From assembly GCA_000231825.2 (NCBI GenBank), contig JH720319.1:62001-126000 (forward strand): a stretch of 64,000 nucleotides of DNA, written 5' to 3'. Within the stretch, counting starts at the first letter, position 1. Each line of letters opens with the position of its first letter. The position numbers and the translations under genes are program-made. This stretch comes from Tetrahymena elliotti 4EA (Eukaryota; Ciliophora; Oligohymenophorea; Hymenostomatida; Tetrahymenidae). Shown piece after piece: positions 26,292 through 39,800 of the stretch. The notes beneath the pieces are model-generated. The model saw nothing but the letters and a program-made list of their open reading frames with translations, was not told the DNA's origin and made no database searches.

Positions 26292-26459
26292 ATGAGTTAA
26301 ATTGATATTTCAGTTTTAGAGAAAAGCTAAAAACTTTTTAACCATCAAGTTAATATATCTAATAAAATTAGAATTTATTATCTTCTAAAATATATAATTT
26401 CACTTTTTTTGTTTAATTATCCTTTATTAATTTGGCTTTTGGTACTTGTCCTTATTTGA
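26292..26459 (+). CDS. Possible 55-residue tail-hydrophobic peptide (weak)
   Basis: ATG to TGA in one frame. The product starts polar (MSQIDISVLEKSQKLFNHQ) and ends with a hydrophobic run of about 20 residues, WLLVLVLI being the last eight, like a tail anchor. AT-rich DNA readily encodes F/I/L/N/K, so chance is a real alternative. A spliced longer gene cannot be excluded. Confidence 0.22.
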
Positions 26460-28050
26460 AGATAAACATTAATTTATCTTATTTATTATGAGAACTAAAA
26501 TTATTTTTTAACATATACAAGAAACGTAAAAACCTTATTACATGTTGGCTATTTCAAAATAATAGGATAGTGTTTTTATACTTTAATAATGTAAGTTAAA
26601 GCAATAAGAGAAAAAGAATAATGATCATTCATTTAAGATTATTTATCTAGTTTAAAAAAAGATAAATAGAAAAATTTGATTTACTAATAAATTTACTTTT
26701 TGATTTTACAACTCTAAGTTATTCTGTTGAGTTACAATTTTTAAAAAGACTTATTGAATTAAATGGGTTATTAAATTATTAATTAAAAAGGAATAATTAG
26801 AATTAATTGAAAAATACTTGTTGTTTTTATGTGCTTCATATTTTTTTTCACTCAATCGAGTTTATTGAGAAACATGCTAATTTTAGTATATAAAATTAAA
26901 TTAATTTAGTAAAGAAAGAATAAAGAGATACTTTCTTTGATCATAAGGTTGAAATAAAGTCACATTTATATGAAAAATAATAAATGCTTAAAAGTTTATA
27001 TATTATTTAATTATTTGGATAACCAAGAGTGACCATCAATTTCGAGACATATGTTATCTTTTACAAAAAAAGATTTACTAAAGAGAAAATTATTAAAAGT
27101 TATTTCAAAATGAAAAAAAAAGAGTATTTTCATGTTTAAAAGCGTATCCAAAACTAAAATTAATTATAATCGCATACTAGCTCACACAGCTTTTAATCAT
27201 AAAATCTTAATTTTTGTAAAAGAACTAAAATTTATTGCCACCAACTAATTGATAGATTAATTAGATTAATTTGCATATTATTTGATTTTCTTGAATGAAT
27301 GAATAAATAAGTCCCAAAATCAGATAAATAAATATTTAATTCATGACCAAACATATTTTAACTAATATTCTTACTATCATCAAATTCTTTTTACAATTGT
27401 CTCATATTAGTAAAAAAGCAGTAGGTAAAAAAGAATCAACCCTTTTATTTGATAAGATTCCTGTAAAATATTTAATATTTTTTATTAATTTGAAGAAAAA
27501 ATTATCTTTTTTGTTTACATAAGTTTTGAAATATTATGCAAAAGTAAGTGATAAAATTATCCATAAAATTATCTACTTAAATAAAATGAACATTCTTTTT
27601 GATGATTAAAAAATATTTCAATTTTAACACTAAAAGAAATATTTTTAATAAAATATGAAAGAAAATTGATATTATGTTAATATAGATGCAGTTAGTTTTA
27701 AGGGCATAAAATCTAAACATATGAGTTAGGTTTTATGATCATATAAAGATTGAGTTACATTGATAACCTCAAATTTTCAATTTTTATTTAGATAAAGATA
27801 TGTAAAGTTCAAAATATTTAGAAAGTAAAGCGAGGCAACTGTAAGAAAAAAAGAAATCAAATTAAATCTTATCCTTTATCAGTATTGTTACAAAGAAAAA
27901 AAAATTGAAAATTATGCTAATTGATAATAAAAAAAAAATTAATTAATTATACATTGATAACAAAAACAAACACTTAAAAAAGACTAACTTCCAAAAGTTA
28001 ATTAAAGGAAAGTAATAGGCAAACTATTAAAACATACTTAGCACACCATT

Positions 28051-28191
28051 ATGAATACAAGCAGTCATATTTAGATTGGTTAAGTTGAAGAACCTTAGTA
28101 AAAAAGATTATCATTTAATTAGAAATGCTGCTTTTTGCTTGTTTTAGTAATTTATGCTGTACTTGTTTTCTCTACATTGACTCTTATTTGA
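28051..28191 (+). CDS. Possible 46-residue single-pass membrane peptide (weak)
   Basis: ATG to TGA in one frame. A polar head (HIQIGQVEEPQQKRLSF) is followed by a clean hydrophobic segment (CCFLLVLVIYAVLVFSTLTL) reaching the stop, which is the pattern of a tail-anchored or phospholamban-like peptide. The head is less AT-rich than its surroundings. No homology is recognised. Confidence 0.27.
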
Positions 28192-29389
28192 TCAATTACA
28201 ATTAAAAAGAAGCTCTGATTAAAATTCTTAAGAAAATAAAATTGAAAAGTATATTCTTCTTGTATATTGCTAATAATAGTTGTTCAAGAGAATAGATTAA
28301 ATGCCGCAGCAAACAAATAAAAAAACTACTAATATTTAAACCATTTTTCCCAATTAACATAACCAAAATCAATATTAAGATTAAATACAAAAATTAATAT
28401 AAATTATTTATTATTTATCAATCTACTAACTTTTGTTGTCCTTAATATTAAATAACTTGTAAAATATTATCATTTTAATACAATCCTGTAAAATGATTTA
28501 AACCTCTCATTATATTTTACTTCACCCTTCTTTTATCTATCAAATTATAAGGTATTTTTCATAGAATTCATTTATAAAAACTAAAATGTTATCCTATTTA
28601 AAGCCATCCTTCATCATCACAAAAAAAAATTCCAAATTTTCATAATAAATGATTATTGTGCATAAATAAATTATTAATTTTTCAAATTAAATATATATTT
28701 TCTCAAATTTAATTTTCAAACTCGATAATTATTCTAAAAAACTCAGATATTTTCTTTAGCTTTGATTATTTGAAAATGTATTCAAAATAAGAAGATCTTA
28801 ATAGAAATCTTTTGTTTGTTTGTCTTTTAAATTTAAAAAAAAAATCTTTTTTCTTTTTTTCTTAAAATTTAATGCTAGTGATCAAATAATTTCAAAGAAG
28901 CTAATAAACACAGAAAAAAAATGTAAAATAAATATAGGTTATTTCTCTTACAATTAGAAAAGGTTATATTAACATAAAACGAAACAAATAAAATTAAATA
29001 AAGAACAAATATTTATTATTAGAAATTCTTAAATAATTCTTTTAAATAATTTTATATTTGTAAATTTTGGTCTTTTTAGAAATAGAATTAGAATAAAATA
29101 GAATAAATGATTTTTATTTTTATATGATCAAAAGATTTTATATAATTTGCAAATAATAAAAATATATATAAGGAATTTTGGATGGATATTTGAGGATTTA
29201 TTCAATTGGATCATTTATTTATTGTTTTGAGTTTTTTTTTTGTTAGTTTGCAATAGTAAATTGAAAACAGAAATAAAAAGAGTATCTTTATTTAATGTTT
29301 GGATATGTTATTAGATTTTAGAAATATTAAGAATATTTTTGAAGTTAAAGTATTTAATTAATTATTAATAAGAGTTTAGTTCAAGTTAA

Positions 29390-30737
29390 ATGTCAATTGT
29401 TTCTGCTGCTAAAAAATATATTTTTGGTTCCTATATTCCTGTTATCGTTATTAACTCAGGAATTGATGCTAAAACGTAATAATTTAGCTTAATTGCCAAC
29501 ATTAAGATTGATTTAGGTGTAGATTATCTACTCTAATAAATATTATACTGATCAATATCATTATAGCAAACATAAAAAGAGTTAGTTAGATAGTTTCAAA
29601 ATTTTAATTTAAATATTATATAGCACTTAAGATGTAAGAAATTCTATTGCTAAAATAGATGGTGAAAGAGCTAAAGCTGTTGCCTTACTTATTAACTCAC
29701 CAGGTTAGTTATTATTTTTTTTCAAATTCAATTTATTACTGATATTTATTTAGATTGTAGATAGATTAAATAATAGTATTTCAATTTAAAAATGTAATAA
29801 TTCACAAATAATTTCTATGAAGAAGAAATTTCATTCATTTCATTTTAAGAGCTTTAAAGACAATTATGCTGTTTTAATGAGATTAAATTTTATTATTAAA
29901 ATCAGGTGGATCTCCTGTATAATGTGACATAATCACCGAAATGGTTAAGGGATTTAGCAAAAAGCATCACTTACCAGTATACACTTTCGCTGATGATATT
30001 GCTGCTAGTGGTGGATAGTTCCTTCTTTCTATTGGTAAAGAAATAAATATCTTGTTTTATCAGTTATCAAATTAAATATGTAATTAACAGGAGATAAATC
30101 ATTTGCATAAGAAACTTCATTAGTAGGTAGTGTAGGTGTTTTAGGTATGTGGTTTGGCTTAGGAAATCTTGCAAAAGACTATAAACTAAAACCAGAAATT
30201 TTTTCTTCAAATTCGTAATATTTTAAAGCAAATGTGCAAAAAATAAATAATTATTTTAGTTTCAATTAAAAATGAAATAAAATTTCTTTTATTTTTACAA
30301 TTATCCAAGTGAATAATATGCTGTTTATATGAATGTCTTTGAAGATTTAACTCCTTAAAAGAAAGAAAAAATAGATAGAACATTGAAAATTCACCATAAG
30401 GTATTTATTGAGCACATCGAAAAGCATAGCAATTTTAAAATCTCGCCTGAAGAAAGGGAGAAAAAGATTTATGATGCTTCAATCATTTTAGGAAAAGATG
30501 CTGTATAATATGGGTAAATTATTAATAAGAATAAAGTTATTTTAAGTTACTAATAATAATAGTTTGGTTGATGAAATTGGATAGTATTAATCTATCCTCA
30601 ATAGAGATTTTCCAGGAGTTTAAATTGAGCTTATTTAGTCTGAAAGCTGGAGACAAAAAATATTAGGAAGCATTTTAGCAAAAATAGGAATTAATTCTCA
30701 ATAGAGCATTTTAGATAAAAATCTCTTGCTTATGTGA
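29390..30737 (+). CDS. S49-family (SppA/SohB-like) peptidase homologue
   Basis: Six exons give 276 residues; introns are 29517-29631, 29704-29905, 30035-30090, 30215-30309 and 30514-30562. The chain follows the ClpP-fold S49 peptidases in order: LLINSPGGSPVQCDIITEMV, VYTFADDIAASGGQFLLSIG with the nucleophile Ser of AASGG, SLVGSVGVLG, then KDAVQYGLVDEIG near the C-terminus. S49 enzymes degrade signal peptides and membrane-protein fragments. The catalytic Lys lies in bacterial SohB in a QYK motif; the matching place here reads EQYAVYM, so Ala replaces Lys if the fourth splice is right. No membrane segment is obvious; the first 30 residues (FGSYIPVIVINSG) could be a weak anchor. Endosymbiont or organelle origin is possible for this mainly bacterial and plastid family. 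Confidence 0.85.
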
Positions 30738-31512
30738 AAAAAACAATTTGAAATTTTAACAGAGCATACATAACCTGCTTAAATTGTATATTGCTTGCTA
30801 TATGTTACTGTTTCACAATTTTCAATACTAAAATAATTAATTAATAACTGAAATTATTTCTATTTGAATTTGATAATCATCTAATTTTGATCCAAATTTT
30901 TTTTACCACTAACAAATAATTTTTAATTCTAAACATAATTATTTCTTAGATTAAAAACGAACTCACTTAATCAACTATTTTATATGGTGATATCTAAAAT
31001 CAAAAATTGATTCTTAGGAATGCTTGTTATATTGATAAAATTTTTTTTATTAATGAGTAAGTAAAATTAATTTTATTAGAAAAAAAGAATCTCAGCTTAG
31101 CCATACCCATTCTACTATCCAAAAATCTAATATAATAACTAACTAATTAGGTATTTTAATGGCTAAATAAAAACATAAATATAATATTTGTTGGGATGAT
31201 TTTAGCTTTATTTTAAAATTTTTAATGAAATTGCATTTTCACTAACAAACAAATTAATTATTTTTAACTAAAAAAGAAAAAACAAATTTTAAGATGAAAA
31301 CAGCTTCTATAATATTGTATTACATACATATTAGATACATGTATAAAATGCAGGTAATTTTTTCTTTTTTGAACTTAAAATTATTTAGTTATAAATGCTA
31401 CTAAATAGAGATTAAGAAAATAAATATTTATTCTTTTTGAAATCTGGTCTATTCTTTCATTTTTGAGAGAGAACACTTAGAAAAATAATTTTTTTATTGA
31501 TGAAAGTATTCC
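30738..31512. other. Spacer between convergent genes
   Basis: AT-rich; 3' flanks of the S49 homologue (+) and the coiled-coil gene (-). No feature seen. Confidence 0.5.
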
Positions 31513-34349
31513 TCATGATTACTTTTTACTTTAAACTTCTTCCTTTTAAGGAGGCTCAAAGATTGACATATCTAGTTAGTCATTTCTAAAAATACTCTTA
31601 AGAAGGCTTATTGAAATGTATAAAATATTTAGTGATTTAATAAAAAATTAAACTAAATTTTACCTAACGCCCTTCTCTTTATTTTCAGGAGGAATATTGT
31701 AGAGAGTAGTTTTGCTATTATGTTCAATATTGGGGAAAAGAGTATCAGTAACTTTTTTTACACAATCAAATATTCTCTCAGTTTCATTTTTTGTCTGCTA
31801 AGATATTTCACTTTTTAACATTAAATAAAAGAGAAATAATATTTTTAGATAAAAATATATATTTATTTAATTACTATTTAGCCTTTTTCATGATTTCTTG
31901 TTATTCTTTAATGTAAGCTATTTTATCTGAATGAGCTTTTTCTTTTTCCATCAATTTTTGCAGTCTATAATCATCTCTTCTTTTTTGGCGTTCATAATTT
32001 TCTTATTTATCTTGCTCTTTTAATTAGCGTAATTCTTACTTAAGTTTAATCCTTTCTTATTCTTCTCTCTATTATTTTAAAAATAATTTATTTAATTTAA
32101 AATTAAAGAGCAATAAATACCCTCTTTTTCTCCAAATTTTCTTCTATTTTTTCAAACTTTTATTTTAATTCAGAAATTTTAGAGTTTTATTCATTTTTCA
32201 CTTTTTGTTTAGCATTTTGGGTCATTTCAGCTTTCATTTTGAGTAATTTCTTTTTCTCCATCTCACTCTTAATTTCACTTTCTTGGAGTGCTTAATTTTA
32301 GATAAAATAAGTAAGCAAGTAAAGGTGCTAAAAAACAAATTATACATTTATAATGCTCTTCCTTTTCAATAAGCTTTTGTACTAAACGTGATACTTGCAT
32401 TTTTTCATTTGAAACTCTCAAATCTACACACTACTAAATCTTATATGACTCATTTTCTAACTTTTCTCTGAGCTTGTTTATTCTACTTTGCTGCATAAGC
32501 TTTTGTTGTTCTTGAGCTTAGGTTAACTGTTGTTTAATCAGTTCAAATTACTAATCACATTATTTGACTAAATCTTCCTTATTTTGAATACGAATTAATT
32601 CCATTTTTTGTCTTTTTTCTCTTGCCTTTTCATCTTTATTTAACAAAAATAAATAAGTTATTTTTACTTATTAATTTCCTTCTTGGAATTTTATAATTTA
32701 TTTACCTTAATCTCTTTTAAGTCTTTCTCTATCTTCTGACTCTTTTTGCTATCTTAACTTTATAATTTCCAATTTTTTTTTGATCTTATCTCTTTCTTCT
32801 CTCTTCATTTGATTGTATTTTTATTCTTGATCTTTGACTTTTTAGAGCTTTTCTTCTGCTTTAGCTTTTTACTATTATTTTTTTAACTCCTTTTCTTTCT
32901 TTTACTTGAGAGTCTATTCAAGAAGTCTTAACTCTTTTTCTCTCATTCTTTCTATTGTTTTAAGTCTCTCTATATCTTCCTCATATAAAATTTTGGCTTC
33001 TTTCTATATTCAATAATAAATGATTTGTTAATTTTCTATAAAATCTTTATTTAATTAAAATATTTCGAGTCTGTTTTTAAAATTTTACTTGCTTTTGTTC
33101 TTTTAATCTATTATACTTATCAATTTCACTCATCAATTAGTACTCAAGCACAGAACCTTCAGCATCCTCCATGCCTATTACTTCTTCTCCTGGTAGAGTT
33201 GAAGGTGAAAGATGAGAAGATTTTAAATACCCCACTGTTTTATTATAGAGGGATTTCATTTATCTTGGATTCCTATTGAAAATAATAGAATATTTTTAAC
33301 TTTAATTGAAATCAAAATCTAAAGCAGGTTAATTCTATTTAAATTATAAATAGTAGTATCTTCTCAACTTTAAAGGTATATTTGATAACTTATCTATAGA
33401 AGCACCGTTCATTCGGTGAAAGCATTGTGTTTAATAATTTTATTTGCAAAAACAAAAAAGTAAGAAAGTCAGTAGATTAATTTGTTTATTTTGGTTGTTT
33501 TGAAAAAATAAAACTTATATTAGGGTATTGATATTTTATAGAGAATTTGAATGCAAATTTTAAGTTGATAGATAGAATTTCATCTTTTTATGCAAATTAT
33601 TTTAAGGTTTGAATAAATATATTTACATTCTTGACTCACTCATACTCTTAGACATGTTAAAAGGAGAAACATTTGATTACTAACCTATGTTAATTGTGGA
33701 TTTTCTTTGGCTACTATCAGTAATTGCTACTGTTTAATTTGGTATCCCCATAATACTTCTTCTGGCATTGCCATAATCATTTTAATTGATTAACTCTGGA
33801 GGAAGATTCATCATTCTAATTCTATTTAACTTTATTATTTGAGCTCTTTTCTCTTAAATATCTTTGACATCCTCTATTTATTAAATAAGTTATTTTATTT
33901 TCATAATGTCGTTTTATTCATTTGCTAGCTATTTCTATTTAAAAAACTTATTTCATCATCTTCAAAAATATTTTGTTGATAAACCTATTATGAATAAAAT
34001 AATTACATTAGAGTCTTTCAAGGTAATGCTCATATCTTATTTTGGAAATATCTTAAGAGCACCCATCTCTTGCAAAATCTTCTAAATTTCTAAATAATTA
34101 ATATGTAATTCTTCTATTTTGTATTTTTGAATTAAAATTATACTTAAGAGTAAATTGGCTTATATCTATACCAAGTTCAAGCATAGCCTCCTTGGTTCTT
34201 GGAGATTCTGGTCTGATAGTCAACATTTTAGAATTCCCTTTAACATTTGGAAGGTTAATTGTATTTCTTTTTGTGTATCCTCTTGCCTATACAGACTGTA
34301 AAGCCTGAGTTGGAGTAGCATTATTTGCGTTTGGAATAATATTACTCAT
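31513..34349 (-). CDS. Long coiled-coil protein, probably cytoskeletal/ciliary
   Basis: Ten exons join to 646 residues. Introns are 34090-34143, 33925-34006, 33273-33626, 33004-33088, 32634-32705, 32291-32345, 32069-32120, 31811-31874 and 31586-31663. The N-terminus carries TIRPESPRTKEAMLELGID followed by RYEHYLERLQ, a head seen in many ciliate coiled-coil proteins in which SPRT-EA-LGI precedes a RYEHY helix. From about residue 230 to 600 the chain is nearly all charged helix (REKELRLLEQTLKQKKEK, EQERIKLKQELRQLKEQDK), a long predicted coiled coil. The tail is short and polar (NIPPENKEKGV ... EEVQSKKQS). Likely a filament or linker of cortex, basal body or axoneme; this is inferred. The second intron's acceptor is the least certain join. 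Confidence 0.8.
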
Positions 34350-34424
34350 TCTATCTAAGTTTTTGTTATTATCAAAAATATAAAAAAATTATTATTGCAA
34401 AGGAGTCTAATTAAACACCTTTTA

Positions 34425-35110
34425 TCAATATTTTGATATATAAATACCTATTCTTTGTTAACTAAAATAAATTAATAATTATAAGCATCTTATGCCAAAA
34501 ACTAATTATAGTGTCCTAGAGACATTCATGCATAAATACATAGATATCTATCCATTTCTACTTATATAAATGAAGGCTAAATAGTCTTTTTTATTTTTTA
34601 AGAATAAGATCATTTCTGTTTTATTTCTGTTGAAAATCTTAAAAAAATTGAATTTAAAATGATTTTTAAAAAAAAACCAACAAAGAGATAAATTTTTGTC
34701 TAGTTTAGTTTTCTAATTAATAACATTAGAATTATAATAATTATAATTAAGCTAAATACTTTTTGAGTGCGTAAATAAGATATTTAATAATTGATATTTA
34801 GATAGCATTGATAAAATATATTAAATTAAATCCTCAATAAAAATAATTTAAAGAATTTATTTGGTTTTACAAAAGTTTTTGAAATATTTTAATTCATTAA
34901 TCAAAACTAATTATATTTCTACTTTGTTGTTTTTGGTATAATTTCTTTTTAATGATTTAATCTTATCCAAATATAATTATTTTTCATAAAGTTCTTCAAA
35001 AATTAAATTATAACTATTCTAAATTAATTTATCACCTTTTCCCATCAATTTATTTTAAGATTAGCAACTATTTTATCCTTGAGGCTTCTTTCGCTTTAAA
35101 GTTTACTCAT
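34425..35110 (-). CDS. Possible small two-exon gene (weak)
   Basis: From ATG 35110 a 14-codon exon (MSKLQSERSLKDKI) can splice over 35019-35068 into a frame reading NSYNLIFEELYEKQLYLDK and KSLKRNYTKNNKVEI, a helical, protein-like segment. The frame then stays open to TGA 34425, but its last 120 codons have intergenic composition, so the true end is probably an earlier spliced exon. It would leave only 75 bp to the next gene's start on the same strand. Confidence 0.3.
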
Positions 35111-37077
35111 TATTTTTATTGTTTTTTGTCATTTAAGAAAAAAAAAAATTTTGCTAACACTCAAATATTTTTGTTATTAATTTTTAAAATTAAAATATCA
35201 AATTGAAATATCTATATTTTAAATACTTTGATTTATACTAAAAAAATTGTTTCTGCTTATTATTTAAAATCCTAAATATTTTTCAAGCAAATTCTTTTCA
35301 GAATTATTGAAGCAAAAAATTATTGATAATTTGAATAAATTAAGCAAGCCTGACCTTATTTTAGCCTTATATCAAACCATTTTGAGATTAAATAAGCTAA
35401 ATAATTTTTCTAAAGAAACGAAAAATAATTGAATGATCTAGAAAAAAATCTTTCTTGAAAATCAATAAAATATTTAAAAGAACCAAGATAAAGCAAATAA
35501 TAGAAATTTATATTCATTTTAATTATTTATTTAATTTATGCTAAATTATTTCTGAATAAAATATTTGATTCATTTATTATTTTAGAAAAGCTTTATCCAA
35601 CTAAAGACAGTAAATTATCGAAAGGGTTTACTTGCCTCTACAATAGTATATTAAATAATCTATGTCTCTATAAAATAAAAAATTAGAAAGGACTGTTTGC
35701 CCTATTTGTTAATCTTATTTCAACGCCAACTTAAATATTTTCTTTCTAATATTTGAAAGAATAGCTTAGTTTTTAACAAACAGGAGTTTTTTTTTAGTCA
35801 TCATGCATATGCATTTTTTAAATATTTGGTAAAAATAAAACATGAAAGATAATGTAAACAAAATTTTTGAGAAATACTACATAATTTACTGAAATAATAA
35901 AGTAAAAACATGAATAATACTCTTTTTTTAGTTTCATAAGCTTGTTTTACTCACCAATACTGGAAGTACTTACCTGGGATTTGCTACTAATTTATTTGTT
36001 TATTCCTATTTTTTTAAATATTATTATTTTATCTATTCAGTGAAGTATATATACCTGATTTTACTTTTGAATTTATAAAATTTTTAAATAAAGCAACAGA
36101 GAAAAGCCAATTTAGACAGGCTAGATATAATAAAAAAATGTAAAATTCTAACATTATGTTATCAATCTTTCTTTTTGAAAAATGGTTATATAAAAAATAT
36201 CATATTTTAAATTAACAAATAAAATTTTTATATTTTTAAATGGTGAAGGGTAATCTGATTTGGCAACAAATTTTTAGAACATTCAAATAAAAAAATTTTA
36301 AATAAGTTTGATAGAAAAGATGAGTTGTTACATATATTTAAATTTTTTAAAGAAAAGGGGACAGTGATGAGAGATAAAATAATAGATTTGTTGAGAATAC
36401 ATTAAATTTGTTAAAAATAAACATAAAATATATACTATTTAGTTATAACAGAAGTGCATAATGATTATTATTGCTAAAACCTTGTTATTTATAACTTTAT
36501 AATTATAATATAATAATAAGAATAGGTGAAAAAAGATAAGCAGAAAGCTTCTCTCAATTTTTAGAGCAGTGAAGAATAAGAATGTGTGGGGGTGGATATA
36601 CATAAATAGCAAGTTTTAATCTTTAAAAGGTGAAAAAAAATTTAATTATTTTTTGGTATTAAAAGAAGAAAATTTGTTAAAAGAGATGGATAATTTATTT
36701 ATTTTTTTCAATTTTTAGGTTTTAAACTAATTTGCTTTACTAGCCTTAAATTCATATAATTTTTTATTAAACCAATTGGGATAGATAAAACCAATCTTTT
36801 CAAATAAAAAAAATAATGCCTAGGTCTTTATATTTTTTCTTGTAACTTTATCTGAACTTTATCTCTATTTTAAATTGTCAAATTTTTTAATTTGTTTGAA
36901 AATAAGGGATCTTCTTTTTTCCCTTAATTACAAATTCATCAATATTGAGTTAAAGTAATTCCTTCCAAAAGTTAAAGCTGGTTTAAATTTGTCACTATTT
37001 GGTTTATTTATCTTTAAAAAAGATCTCTCTAAATGTTATCTAAAAATAGAAATAAAAACTACAAAGTAATCAAGTAG
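35111..37077. other. AT-rich intergenic region
   Basis: No gene, repeat or structured RNA that I can support. Short poly-A/T tracts only. Confidence 0.45.
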
Positions 37078-38830
37078 TCAAAACCTCAGCACCTAAATTC
37101 CTTATGATAAATAAGAAATACTTTTTTATACACGCTTCAAATACTTTTTCCTAATGTATAAGTTGGACTATTTTGACTCATTACTCTCTTGAAGCTAAGC
37201 AGATTGCTTTAAAAAATGAAACTCTTTACTCGAAATGTTTGGCGAATTAAAATAGGAAAAAGTCTAGGTATTAATTGGCTGGGTTATTGATATAATAGAG
37301 TATTTTCTTTGAACTTATTCCAACTAACTTGTTTAATTTTAGTGCTGATCAACAATTTAATTTTCTTTAAAATGGGACCCCTCTTTGCTGTAATAGCTAC
37401 GGCTAGCCTGGAATTCAAGCAGCGAAGATTAAAAAATCATATAAGAATAAGCTTTTAATATATTTATATAGGCCAACTAATTTTAATCTAACAATATATT
37501 TGAAATATCAATCCCAAAAACAAATTTATGAATTTAAACATCCTTGAAAGAGTTTCGCATTTGCCTTATTGAGGTAGGATTTAAAATTAAGAATAAAGCA
37601 TTGTAATGAGAATGATTATAAAAATCAGTTTTTGTTATTTTTCCTTTTTCTGTTTAAACCCTTATTGCTAAATCTTCACTATTTTTTTTAATTGAAAATT
37701 TTCCACTTTTTTTAACCCTCTTTACTAGCTGAATAAGCGCTGATTGAATTTCAGGAGGAATTAACAATACGCTCATATTAGCTGGTTTAAATAGATCTAA
37801 AATTGAATACAGTAAAAGTCTGCTGAGGCCATGATACTTCGATTTACGTGATTATTTTTTTACTGAACTTTAATTTTCAATTTTGTTCATTTCCTCTATT
37901 TCGTTCATGTCTTCATCGTTGTGGTTATTGCAGGATTAGCCAAAATTTTTGTCATTATTCTTCAGGTGTTTTCTCTCTAATCCTAAGCTCTACGAGATAA
38001 TATTTCCTGCACTTTTTCTACAAAAATCCTGAACAAATTTTATCTGCTAGCAATTTGGCTGTGAGCATTATTGCTATTTAATAATTTGGTTTAATTAATC
38101 CTAAAATTACTCCAATTTCCCTTTGGCAGAATTGTGAGTTACTATTTCACATAATTTGGCTAGTAACTCTCTATCTTTGATAAAACGATCCCAAGACTAC
38201 TTAGGATCTTAGTTAATTTATGTCAAAGGAAACATCAAAAGCATCTAGGCTTTCATTAAGGTATTATAACTGATAGGTGAAAATGTTTATAAAGTTTCTA
38301 GCTTATCAAAGGTGAGATTAGTAGATGCCAATTGAAAAGGAACACACAATTGATTTTTCGATATCTCCTTGAATTAAAGATTATTGCTTTAATTTACTAA
38401 TATCTAAAAATTCATTTAGTTTTATATGAAATTCTCTATATTTTCTTATATAGTTTCAAGTTTTTCATATTAATCCAAGCTGTTTTCTCCATTGCTTACC
38501 TAGTTTATACCTTGCTTAAATATCATATTCAGCTCTCTCTATTATTTTGAAGTAATTTTCCGAAAAGAACATCTCTTAATATCATTATTATCATGACTAA
38601 TATTATCTAATATAACATATTTTTCATATTCATTAGAAATATCAAATACTTCTTTTTATCTGAAACTCGCTCTCTTCTACAAATTAAGCGGCTCCTCTTC
38701 ATGTTTTATTTCACTTTTAATTTTAAGCATACCCTCTAATACTAAACTATTTTTTTACTGAGGCTTTATACTTGATTCTTATTATTTATTTTTATTTTAT
38801 TTTTCACACTCTATTTTGTTTATTAGACAT
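37078..38830 (-). CDS. Orphan protein with one ordered domain
   Basis: One long frame of 562 codons ends at TGA 37078; a short first exon from ATG 38830 (MSNKQNR) joins it over an intron of about 46-52 bp, giving about 568 residues. The chain starts polar and acidic, then has a helical region with VPFQLASTNLTFDKLETLQ and FIKDRELLAKLCEIVTHNS. A cysteine-containing stretch follows (CSQPNCQQIKFVQDFCRK). The most ordered part is LLLYSILDLFKPANMSVLLI, PPEIQSALIQLVKRVKKSGK and HYNALFLILNPTSIRQMRNS. The end is S/Q-rich. I do not recognise a family. The NxxLxLxxxP spacing is faintly like histidine-kinase or PAS-linked modules, but no H-box, N-box or G-box is visible, so no function is given. No signal peptide or clear membrane helix. 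Confidence 0.72.
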
Positions 38831-39800
38831 AAAATTTTAGTGTAATTATTGTTTTTTTATATATTTACCTGTTATCTGAATAATGATTATTTAAATTTTA
38901 GAAGTACAATACCGAATGAAATTAAACAAAATCAACAAGTTGAACTTTTTAAGCTTTTAAAACAATTCACCCTAATATTAAAAATTTAAAAGTTAAATGT
39001 TGAATGTTTGAAATAACCTATTTTTCTGAGTTGCATGATTTTAAGTTCCAAATAAATTTTGAATCTTTAAAATAATTTAACAATTCATGAAATTATATGA
39101 GTTTGATTGGTTTTGATGAACAAAGCATCAGCTGTTAAATAATAAAAATACAATTTGAAGGAAAGAATTAATCAATAATGTATTGAAAACTACAAAATTT
39201 TATGTGATGAAAACACAAGTAAGCAATTGGCGACAATCTTAACTTTCAGAAAAATATGTTTTTTTCTATTAAAATTTTCTATTTTAAATCATTTTAAAAA
39301 TATCATCAAATTTAAAAAATATGTAGCCTTTTATAAATTTCATTTCTGTTTTTCAACACAGCTCAAAATAGTTTATAAATGAGTTGCGTGGATTTAAAAA
39401 AAATTCAAATAATAGAGTTAATATTAATTTTTATTTAATTTTCTTAATTGTTTTAAATTAAAATTAATAGATAAAAAATTATAATTTTAAAACATTAACC
39501 AAAAAAATTAATTCATTTTTATTTCTTATTTTAAAAACTACATTAAAGTAGCAAGTAAAAATAATTTAGTATCATTCATTTTTCTTAGTGTGTAAAATAA
39601 TTCATCTATCATTTCTCTCCTTCTTTTTTGTTAACATTATTTGTTATTACTTAAAGAAGTTAAAAGAAAAGAAAGATCTAAATAATACATATCTTGTTTT
39701 TTCAAGTCAATTCACTTGATTTATTTATAGTTCCTTAAGATAATTTGTATAAAAAAGAAAACAAAGGAAAGATTAGGCCAATCAATTAATTTGCATAAAA
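38831..39800. other. Divergent promoter region
   Basis: Separates the orphan gene (-) from the mitochondrial bL28 gene (+). AT-rich; no named element seen. Confidence 0.45.

Larger units (their letters stand above)
25441..29389. other. 4-kb gene-poor AT-rich region
   Basis: The largest gap in the window. It holds several short ciliate-code open frames that begin with ATG: 25675-25917, 26292-26459, 27132-27302 and 28051-28191. Only the second and fourth, which end in a hydrophobic segment, are listed separately as weak candidates. No repeat family, RNA gene or long domain is visible. A length of this size without genes is unusual next to the otherwise regular spacing. Confidence 0.45.
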
